Shown: one piece after another, positions 1 to 4,512 of the stretch
How the letters are laid out: every line of letters starts with the position of its first letter
Position numbering within the stretch: the first letter of the stretch is position 1
Assembly: GCA_003602535.1 (NCBI GenBank)
Contig: QQSA01000115.1
Coordinates: 4,094 to 10,176, forward strand
Source: Candidatus Poseidoniales archaeon
Lineage (GTDB): Archaea > Thermoplasmatota > Poseidoniia > Poseidoniales > Poseidoniaceae
DNA length: 6,083 nucleotides
Direction of reading: 5' to 3'
Made by a program: the position numbers and the translations under genes
The notes under the pieces: model-generated
Told to the model about the DNA's origin: nothing
The model's database searches: none
What the model saw: only the letters and a program-made list of their open reading frames with translations

Positions 1-1025
1 ATCAAGGCCAAAATCAGCAGAACTATCGATAAAATATTGATTTGCGAAATGTGTTCAAATACAAATCCTGCCTTTGGAATTAATGTTAATGACATTAACA
101 TAATTATTGCAAGATTTATCCAAATCAAACTTAAGAATAGATTGTCGACTAATGCATAATCACTGATTATTGACTCAGCATCAGCTTCATCATCATCGAA
201 TTCATCAAAATCCGAATAGATTAGAATTTCATTAGGGAATAGATATTCGCTACCATCATTAAATTCATCATAATATTCGTAATCTTTGTCTGCAGGTGCG
301 TAGGCTATTGGAACCATAGGAGATATCAAAAATACCAATAAGGATAATGTCAGGAATGTTTGGGAATAAGTAATGATCTTCCTTGAAGAAATGTTACTTG
401 TTCTTAGAATCGATTTTAATTTAGTCAAAATGGAGGCGAAAAGAAGTAGACACAATATACCAGTTAACAAACTAAAGTAAGGCATTACATGAAGGTAAAT
501 TGGGGAATTTAAAGCAGAGGTATTTACAGATCGATTAAACACAAATCCTGCAGTTATCGCAAATTTTCTTAATAAGAAAATTCCGCTTGTGGCAGTTGCC
601 AAACCAAATAAGGTAATCAGAGGCATTTTTACGTAATCTGGCATTGGGATACTTGCAGCTGCTACACACAATAATGAGAAAATCAATATTAATACAAAAT
701 ACATAGTGTATGGCGAAAATATAAGTGAATATGTGTCATAGTCACTACTACCTTCCATATATTCATAACCTTCTTCACAACATTCCTCCCAATCTTGAGA
801 TTCAAAGTCTGTATTTACACAGTTTACTTCTTGATCATCCCAAGTATACTCACCATATTCTCCTTCGATAATATCACATTCTTGATCATCTGCCACACTA
901 AGAACAGGAACTCCGCTGGGTTGCATGATGATTCCAGCAAGTGCAAAGGTGGCAACTATTGATGCAAAAACAATAATTGTAACAGGCAATTTTGAACGTG
1001 GACTTGGTCGATACATCGGCTGCAT
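1..1025 (-). CDS. Multi-pass membrane protein with two acidic outer loops, truncated at left edge
   Basis: This frame is open for 341 codons from the ATG at 1025 to the window edge with no stop, so the C-terminus is missing. I do not recognise a family. Hydrophobic segments lie near residues 13-34, 107-126, 134-152, 180-200, 219-242, 293-316 and from 329 on, giving at least seven likely membrane helices. The N-terminus is basic (R6, R10, K12), so the first loop should face outward. That loop (about 45-98) is rich in Asp, Glu and Tyr and carries Cys50, Cys69, Cys82 and Cys83. A second acidic loop (about 246-290) also falls outside, while the basic stretch 202-216 (K202, K204, R208, R215, K216) falls inside, which supports the topology. 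An alternative start is Met4. The gene lies 34 bases past the tRNA-Pro 3' end on the same strand. The coding call is sure because of the long open frame and coherent topology; the function is unknown. Confidence 0.85.
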   Translation of the reverse strand, partial: MQPMYRPSPRSKLPVTIIVFASIVATFALAGIIMQPSGVPVLSVADDQECDIIEGEYGEYTWDDQEVNCVNTDFESQDWEECCEEGYEYMEGSSDYDTYSLIFSPYTMYFVLILIFSLLCVAAASIPMPDYVKMPLITLFGLATATSGIFLLRKFAITAGFVFNRSVNTSALNSPIYLHVMPYFSLLTGILCLLLFASILTKLKSILRTSNISSRKIITYSQTFLTLSLLVFLISPMVPIAYAPADKDYEYYDEFNDGSEYLFPNEILIYSDFDEFDDDEADAESIISDYALVDNLFLSLIWINLAIIMLMSLTLIPKAGFVFEHISQINILSIVLLILAL

Positions 1026-1059
1026 ACTACTCTTACTAATGATATACTAATCAAATTAA
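1026..1059 (-). promoter_or_regulatory. AT-rich spacer between tRNA-Pro and membrane protein gene, possible promoter
   Basis: These 34 bases, read on the minus strand, begin TTAATTTGATTAG and include GTATATC near 1040-1046. They are clearly more AT-rich than the flanks. The first AT stretch is centred about 25 bases before the ATG at 1025, the distance expected of a TATA box for a leaderless archaeal transcript. No good Shine-Dalgarno sequence is seen (only AAGAG near the start codon). The tract could equally serve as the 3' trailer and termination zone of the tRNA. Promoter function is inferred from composition and spacing only. Confidence 0.35.
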
Positions 1060-1137
1060 TGGTGGGTCTGTCCAGATTTGAACTGGAGTCCAAGCGTCCC
1101 AAACGCCCGAGTATAGGCCAAGCTAACCCACAGACCC
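1060..1137 (-). tRNA. trnP: tRNA-Pro (anticodon UGG), CCA encoded, no intron
   Basis: The minus strand folds into a full cloverleaf of 75 nt plus an encoded CCA (1060-1062). The acceptor stem GGGTCTG pairs perfectly with CAGACCC, and the discriminator base is A. The D arm starts GGT after T8-G9 and keeps A14, G15, G18-G19 and A21. The anticodon stem GGGCG/CGCTT has two G-U pairs at its base (27-43, 28-42). The loop TTTGGGA gives anticodon TGG at 1099-1101, so it reads CCA and, with U34 wobble, other proline codons. The T arm is TCCAG-TTCAAAT-CTGGA, with a 4-nt variable loop whose last base, C48, can make the Levitt pair with G15. No intron interrupts it. I see no clear TATA element in the 35 bases separating it from the upstream zinc-ribbon gene, so it may be processed from a longer transcript. 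The D-loop GCTTGG resembles other archaeal tRNA-Pro genes as I recall them. Confidence 0.96.
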
Positions 1138-1172
1138 TGCAGTCCATGCGCCAAGGTCTCCCTTCTTGAATG

Positions 1173-1589
1173 TCACTGAAGAAGGAGGTATGATTTCTCA
1201 TCTCGACGAATCAATAATCCTTGTGCAACAGCCTCTTCAGCTACCTCTTCTGCTTGGACCGAAATTCCCTTTCCTCGCAAAACACCCGAAAGTCTATTGA
1301 GATTAATCACATCATCAATTGCCGAAGTACGAATACATGAATATAGCAAAGAAGCGCTTGGATTTTCATTCATCTCAATGGCTCGTGGAAGTTTTTCTTT
1401 TAATTCATCTCGAAGATTTTCAGGCATATTGGCTATCGCCACCTCTCTTTGAAGATCGCTGGCATTTTCTGCCACTGAAACAATTTGCAAATTATCGCCT
1501 GTAGGATTTCCACAATGTGGACAATTTCTGGTCTTACCAATAACTCCCCAACATTTACCGCATTCAGCACAACGAACAACGGTATACAA
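1173..1589 (-). CDS. Small zinc-ribbon protein with C-terminal winged-helix-like domain (DUF5817-like)
   Basis: From a TTG start at 1589 this is 138 residues beginning MYTVVRCAECGKCW. A zinc ribbon is formed by Cys7-x2-Cys10 and Cys23-x2-Cys26. The middle (about 40-80) is charged and helical. The last 50 or so residues look like a winged helix: a helical stretch, then GLLIRRDEKSYLLL, which resembles a beta-hairpin wing. Haloarchaeal DUF5817 proteins, as I recall them, share this plan and start at the equivalent MYxVV, so I prefer the TTG. A longer GTG start at 1646 is possible, but it adds 19 residues that overlap the upstream gene by 47 bases. The TTG lies 10 bases after the upstream stop, with GAGG in between as a weak ribosome site, so the two genes are probably co-transcribed. 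A nucleic-acid-binding role is suggested by the domain plan only. The family call is from memory and moderately sure; the coding call is strong. Confidence 0.8.
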   Translation of the reverse strand: MYTVVRCAECGKCWGVIGKTRNCPHCGNPTGDNLQIVSVAENASDLQREVAIANMPENLRDELKEKLPRAIEMNENPSASLLYSCIRTSAIDDVINLNRLSGVLRGKGISVQAEEVAEEAVAQGLLIRRDEKSYLLLQ

Positions 1590-1599
1590 CTCGAACGCC

Positions 1600-2283
1600 T
1601 CAAAGTGAGAAATCTGTACTGCCAGGACCTGGAGGTTTTCGCCCACCAGGTCTCATTGCAGGTGCTGCTGGAGCCTTAGTATCAACTCTCTTAGCTGCGC
1701 TTGCCATTGCATCTGTTGCTTGACGAGTTAATCCTGAACGAACTCGGCCAACATTTCCTCCGCCTGACAACTTCAATGAATCTGGTAGAATCAGTGCTGC
1801 CATAGCAACACCGTAGTGATCTTGAGCCGCTGTTACTTCATCGACTGCAACATCAAATGACTGAACTTCTAAGTCACGACTAGCCAATCTTCTCTGCAGG
1901 TTTCGCTTCAGCAATGCCTCTGTTTCCTCATAATCAAGTTCGGTTGTTATCTTAGCGACGATAGCACATTCCTCTCCTTCTGGAGTTGTACATGCTGCCC
2001 AAGCTACACCAGCACACGCACTGGAACCACCATAAGCAAAAGCAGTAGCAAGATGACACTCAACAAGCGAACCCATTGGAAGCGGTTTAGGAGGAGTTGC
2101 TTCGAATCCCATCGGCAAGAATGCTCCTTGAACTTCAATCAATCTTGAGTCACCAAGACCCATTTCAACTAGACCTTGGTCATAAGCATCTTCTGCATTT
2201 TCTCCCCATGGGGCAACTGCTGTCATTAACCAACCAGGACATGCTGCTGCCGAAGCAGCCGACTTACCATCAGAACCGTACAT
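1600..2283 (-). CDS. Pyruvoyl-dependent arginine decarboxylase-fold protein, catalytic serines absent
   Basis: The 227-residue product aligns by eye with PdaD (PvlArgDC family), which normally cleaves itself at a Ser-Ser bond to make a pyruvoyl cofactor and convert arginine to agmatine. Shared landmarks with Methanocaldococcus jannaschii PdaD, recalled from memory, are the N-terminal strand after Pro16, the A-x-D-x-x-L-x-x-x-G helix (A33 to G42), LIEV (48-51), P-rich PKPLPMGSLV (65-74), a Glu-rich helix (about 117-133) and an AMAALIL strand (160-166). The segment aligned with the family's ISSIMPP reads VQGAFLP, so the Ser-Ser scissile pair is Gln52-Gly53. The preceding active-site Asn appears to be Arg47, and the active-site Glu position holds no Glu. 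It therefore should not form a pyruvoyl group and is probably a structural or binding paralogue. Residues 167-227 form an extra low-complexity, basic Ala/Pro/Gly-rich tail. In-frame stops lie just upstream of the ATG, so the start is firm. The family call is good; the function is unknown. Confidence 0.82.
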   Translation of the reverse strand: MYGSDGKSAASAAACPGWLMTAVAPWGENAEDAYDQGLVEMGLGDSRLIEVQGAFLPMGFEATPPKPLPMGSLVECHLATAFAYGGSSACAGVAWAACTTPEGEECAIVAKITTELDYEETEALLKRNLQRRLASRDLEVQSFDVAVDEVTAAQDHYGVAMAALILPDSLKLSGGGNVGRVRSGLTRQATDAMASAAKRVDTKAPAAPAMRPGGRKPPGPGSTDFSL

Positions 2284-2336
2284 ATTCGGGTCGAGGATGG
2301 ACTAGGTTCATCAAGACCTTGGTCCGAGACATTGGT
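2284..2336. promoter_or_regulatory. Divergent intergenic region between PdaD-like gene and small membrane protein
   Basis: Only 53 bases separate the two divergent start codons, so any promoters must overlap here or extend into the opposite gene. On the plus strand the best TATA-like string is ACATATTC at 2279-2286, partly inside the minus-strand gene. No canonical Shine-Dalgarno sequence precedes the plus-strand ATG at 2337. On the minus strand I find neither a TATA-like box nor a ribosome site before the ATG at 2283. Promoter function is inferred from gene orientation alone. Confidence 0.3.
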
Positions 2337-2624
2337 ATGGCAAGCAATTCAAGGGTCATCCTATTGCTTGGAGGAGGTGGTATGATTGCTGCTGCTGCAA
2401 TCGCTTCGGCCAATAGTGGAGAGGGATGGATTATCCCCATGGCCATTCTACTTTCAATAATCACAGCAATCTTGGTATTCTCAGTTTTGACATCAGGATC
2501 TGAGACGAAGCAAGGCAGTACTCCATTTACAAGCCACAAAGAGGTTCAAACAAAAAGTCTTGAATCTGGAAATGAAGATTTGCCGGACCCAACAGAATCA
2601 GGAATAGATCTTCCAATTTTGTGA
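2337..2624 (+). CDS. Small two-helix membrane protein, unknown function
   Basis: From the ATG at 2337 the product is 95 residues. Two hydrophobic helices lie at about 6-25 (ILLLGGGGMIAAAAIA) and 31-51, joined by a short loop SANSGEG. A hydrophilic, Ser/Thr/Glu-rich tail follows (55-95). The short N-terminus has one Arg, so both ends probably face the cytoplasm, though charge bias is weak. The frame stays open upstream to 2097, but that part is the complement of the PdaD-like gene and is rejected. A TTG at 2319 would be an alternative start. It is the only plus-strand gene in the left 3.7 kb, and its stop directly abuts the stop of the converging ZPR1 gene. I know no family. It is believed to be a gene because of the coherent helices and because it fits exactly between its neighbours. 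Confidence 0.72.
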   Translation: MASNSRVILLLGGGGMIAAAAIASANSGEGWIIPMAILLSIITAILVFSVLTSGSETKQGSTPFTSHKEVQTKSLESGNEDLPDPTESGIDLPIL

Positions 2625-3236
2625 TTATTCAGTCAGGTCACTTTGGCTGAAAACCGGAGATTCGGGCCCAACAGGCAAATCTTCTAACTCATCTGAACTC
2701 AACTCTCTCATTATTGCATCTTCATGCAATATTTGTGAATGCCCATTGGGGTCAAGGAATTCTATAGTTACGGACATTGGAATAGGATCTTCTTTCAATT
2801 CTAACAAAATTGTATGCATTTCCTGCAATTTCTTGATATCATCAAGATCTGCATCATCGACATAACATTGCCTCGTCACCATGACGATAATTTCCATGAA
2901 TCGATCGATTACTCCCTCAATATTAGAGACATAACCTGTAGAGGCTGTCCCCGGTTTAACCTCTAAATCTAATTCTGGAATTCTTACTGTGCAAGATGAA
3001 GACCTAACTACTCTGGCCCGAATATGAGATGGATCCTTGATAACTAGATGACATGCCCCCGGTTTTCGCCCTTCAGCTGGTATGAAATCAGATTGCCTCC
3101 AACCGCAAGCATGGCACAAAATGGTCACTTGGGTATGTTCACCAAAATATGGAATTTCATCGATGTGAGTCATCATTCTAACTTGGCCTTCTTTTCCACA
3201 AATAGGACAAGCAATCTCAACAGGAACTTCTTCCAT
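2625..3236 (-). CDS. zpr1: Archaeal ZPR1 zinc-finger protein
   Basis: The 203-residue protein matches the ZPR1 zinc-finger family. Residues 10-44 form a four-cysteine zinc site: Cys10-x2-Cys13 and Cys41-x2-Cys44, with IPYFGE (28-33) between them as in family members. The jelly-roll-like part follows, with the signature RSSSCTVRIPELDLEVKPG (78-96) and then GYVSNIEGVI (101-110), close to the family's R-S-x-x-x-V-x-I-P-E-L-x-L-E and S-x-x-E-G. Eukaryotic ZPR1 has two such modules and acts as a chaperone for elongation factor eEF1A; archaeal versions have one, as here. Whether the archaeal protein helps aEF1A is inference. The acidic C-terminus (180-203) looks disordered. The ATG lies 9 bases after the stop of the upstream PIP-motif gene with GTGAT in the gap, so the two form an operon and may be translationally coupled. 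Its 3' end meets the opposing gene with no spacer. Confidence 0.9.
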   Translation of the reverse strand: MEEVPVEIACPICGKEGQVRMMTHIDEIPYFGEHTQVTILCHACGWRQSDFIPAEGRKPGACHLVIKDPSHIRARVVRSSSCTVRIPELDLEVKPGTASTGYVSNIEGVIDRFMEIIVMVTRQCYVDDADLDDIKKLQEMHTILLELKEDPIPMSVTIEFLDPNGHSQILHEDAIMRELSSDELEDLPVGPESPVFSQSDLTE

Positions 3237-3245
3237 AATATCACA

Positions 3246-3710
3246 TCAATTAAAATCCGATGATTCTGATGCAAATGCCTCAGATTCAACTCCCTTAACT
3301 CCACGGCATCCAGGCGGCAACAACATCAATCTAGTCTCAGTCAAGCGAATAATTTGCCCTCCTAAATCCGATTCAATGAACTTGTTTAATTTTTCAATCG
3401 CTGTTTGCAATTCCAATTTGCGATTCATCATCTTCTCCATTCGAACAATTGCTGCTTCGCCATCAGAAACCCAATCCAATAATTGCAACACACCTGTTAG
3501 ATCATGTAATGTCGCACGATGAATTACTAGACCATCTGCTAATTTTGGCACCGGGGCATTTGGATATAATTTCTCTAAATCGTGATAAGTGGTTCCAGAA
3601 GAACCGGAGGATGATGAAATGGTGGTTTCCTGCGAGGGTAAATTGAGCCGCCGTGGCGCCGGACCATCGAAGGCATCCAGCGATGTCTGCTTATCCCCCT
3701 CCTCGCTCAT
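3246..3710 (-). CDS. Uncharacterised protein with N-terminal PCNA-interaction-like motif
   Basis: The product has 154 residues and I recognise no family. Residues 7-14 read KQTSLDAF, which fits the core of a PCNA-interacting peptide (Q-x-x-L-x-x-F) though the second aromatic is replaced by Asp15. It lies in an acidic, probably flexible N-terminus. A Ser/Thr-rich linker follows (26-41). Residues 42-85 hold an amphipathic region (YHDLEKLYPNAPVPKL, then VIHRATLHDLTGVLQLLDWV). Residues 85-130 form a charged helix with heptad-like hydrophobics (I88, M91, M95, L99, L101, I105, L108, I112), a likely coiled coil. The C-terminal tail is Ser/Glu-rich. Both ends look disordered around a helical core, as in an adaptor. 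It is the first gene of a two-gene unit with ZPR1. The start codon sits in the loop of a GC-rich hairpin and has no Shine-Dalgarno sequence before it. The coding call is strong; the PCNA link is a motif-level inference. Confidence 0.85.
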   Translation of the reverse strand: MSEEGDKQTSLDAFDGPAPRRLNLPSQETTISSSSGSSGTTYHDLEKLYPNAPVPKLADGLVIHRATLHDLTGVLQLLDWVSDGEAAIVRMEKMMNRKLELQTAIEKLNKFIESDLGGQIIRLTETRLMLLPPGCRGVKGVESEAFASESSDFN

Positions 3711-3718
3711 TGAGGGGG
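3695..3718 (-). promoter_or_regulatory. GC-rich hairpin enclosing the start codon of the PIP-motif gene
   Basis: CCCCCTC at 3695-3701 and GAGGGGG at 3712-3718 form a perfect 7-bp inverted repeat around a 10-base loop. On the minus strand the transcript would hold the ATG (3710-3708) in the loop, with the stem closing it on both sides. No Shine-Dalgarno sequence precedes this ATG, but the downstream stem arm contains GAGGAGGGGG. The element could reduce initiation or mark a leaderless start. The repeat is plain in the sequence; a regulatory role is inference. Confidence 0.4.
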
Positions 3719-3802
3719 TGGTGTGACGGTTGGTTGATAAGGGTCCCGCGAGACGCAGGTATCATCCCGCCTAATCTGTCGGGAACCTATCGAGGTGAGA
3801 AT
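3711..3802. promoter_or_regulatory. Divergent promoter region upstream of psmB
   Basis: This 92-base gap separates the minus-strand PIP-motif gene from psmB and must hold the psmB promoter unless that gene is read from further left. The most TATA-like plus-strand string is TTGATAAG near 3732-3739, about 65 bases before the psmB ATG, which would leave a leader of roughly 40 bases carrying the Shine-Dalgarno site. It is a weak match in a fairly GC-rich stretch. No obvious TATA element is seen for the minus-strand gene. Confidence 0.35.
3792..3799 (+). promoter_or_regulatory. Shine-Dalgarno site of psmB
   Basis: GAGGTGAG lies 3 bases before the ATG at 3803, and its GAGGTGA core complements the conserved 3' end of 16S rRNA. 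It decides the start: the frame is open 150 bases further upstream, but only this ATG has a ribosome site and yields a propeptide of normal length. Confidence 0.85.
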
Positions 3803-4426
3803 ATGGAAGAGAGTCCCGGAGCAGTCAAGACAGGAACTAGTACAGTCGGTATCACATTTGACGGAGGAGTTGTAGTCGGTGCAGACCACAGAGCTACAAT
3901 GGGACACTTTGTTGCGAACAAGAGTGTGCAAAAGTTGTTCAAGATTGGTAACAATTTGGCACTCACAACAGCGGGATTGGTCGGACACGCCCAATCTCTA
4001 GCAAGAACCTTAGCAGCTGAAGTTTCTCTATTCGAACTTAGAAGAGGAGATTCTATGACCGTTAGAGGCGCTGCTACTCTGACAGCAAACATCCTATCTG
4101 GAAGACCTCATTGGGTCCAACTATTGATTGTTGGAGTCGATAGCGAAGGAGGTTCAGTCTACTCTATCGATTCTGCAGGAGGTTCAATCCCTGACACATA
4201 CTGTGCTACAGGTTCAGGATCACCTTACATGTATGGTGTACTAGAGGATGGTTTCAGTGAAAACATGTCTAGAAAAGATGCTGTAGCACTTGCAGCACGC
4301 GCCTTATCTGCCTCAGCCCAACGTGATGCAGCTTCTGGAAATGGTATGGATTTGGCAGTGATTACTGCGAAAGAGGGATATGTACCTGTCGACCAGAGCG
4401 AAATCGCAGCCGCACTCAAGAAGTGA
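3803..4426 (+). CDS. psmB: Archaeal 20S proteasome beta subunit
   Basis: The 207-residue product is the catalytic beta subunit of the 20S proteasome, an N-terminal-nucleophile threonine peptidase. Two rings of seven beta subunits sit between alpha rings in the cytosol and degrade unfolded proteins. The propeptide is short, MEESPGAVKTG, and autocleavage before Thr12 would expose the catalytic threonine. Numbering from that Thr1, the triad residue Asp17 (GADHRATMG) and Lys33 (SVQKLFKI) are both present. Other family marks are TTAGLVGHAQ, LLIVGVD, SIDSAGG, ATGSGSPYMYGVLED (which carries Ser129) and GNGMDLAVI (which carries Asp166 and Ser169). Length and motifs are complete, so the enzyme should be active. 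No alpha subunit gene is in the window. The gene is followed after 86 bases by aCPSF1/FttA, a neighbourhood also known from methanogens. The start rests on the Shine-Dalgarno site GAGGTGA. Confidence 0.97.
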   Translation: MEESPGAVKTGTSTVGITFDGGVVVGADHRATMGHFVANKSVQKLFKIGNNLALTTAGLVGHAQSLARTLAAEVSLFELRRGDSMTVRGAATLTANILSGRPHWVQLLIVGVDSEGGSVYSIDSAGGSIPDTYCATGSGSPYMYGVLEDGFSENMSRKDAVALAARALSASAQRDAASGNGMDLAVITAKEGYVPVDQSEIAAALKK

Positions 4427-4482
4427 GGTTTTTCCACTCCACCCGCGGGTTAGTCCCGTGGATCTCCTTAGGGGGGTTCACT
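4427..4482 (+). other. psmB-aCPSF1 spacer with U-tract and GC-rich hairpin (4443-4461)
   Basis: Just after the psmB stop is a short T-run (GTTTTTCC, 4428-4434). Then a hairpin: CCGCGGG (4443-4449) pairs with CCCGTGG (4455-4461) over the loop TTAGT, giving seven pairs, one of them G-T. Archaeal termination by aCPSF1/FttA uses U-rich sites, so the T-run could be a weak terminator for psmB. The hairpin could also stabilise or process a joint psmB-aCPSF1 mRNA. No convincing TATA box for the downstream gene is seen, which favours co-transcription. The structure is visible; its role is inference. Confidence 0.4.
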
Positions 4483-4499
4483 ATGTCAATCAGTGGGAC

Positions 4500-4507
4500 G
4501 GAGGTGA
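4500..4507 (+). promoter_or_regulatory. Shine-Dalgarno site of the aCPSF1 gene
   Basis: GGAGGTGA is a full-strength match to the anti-Shine-Dalgarno sequence and lies 5 bases before the ATG at 4513. It favours this start over the in-frame ATG at 4483, which has only a G-run (GGGGGG) before it and would place this motif inside the coding sequence. Confidence 0.85.
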
Positions 4508-4512
4508 ATAAA

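Noticed and set aside
55..575. Possible internal duplication of the membrane protein, from AGFVF occurring at residues 159-163 and 319-323
   Set aside because: The match does not extend beyond about five residues, and by the predicted topology one copy lies outside and the other inside the membrane.
956..1201. Minus-strand open frame of 81 codons across the tRNA
   Set aside because: It covers the whole tRNA-Pro and parts of two better-supported genes in other frames.
2097..2336. Upstream extension of the plus-strand small membrane protein gene
   Set aside because: It lies mostly opposite the clearly coding PdaD-like gene and has no protein-like character; the hydrophobic gene starts at 2337.
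3653..3802. In-frame N-terminal extension of the proteasome beta gene by 50 residues
   Set aside because: It is partly the complement of the PIP-motif gene, lacks a ribosome site, and would give an abnormally long propeptide; the ATG at 3803 has a good Shine-Dalgarno site.
3707..4092. Two minus-strand open frames opposite psmB
   Set aside because: Both are shadows of a gene with complete family motifs; neither has coherent protein features.
4483..4512. Alternative upstream ATG start for aCPSF1
   Set aside because: It is in frame and possible, but the strong Shine-Dalgarno site GGAGGTGA at 4500-4507 points to the ATG at 4513, and that N-terminus fits the family.
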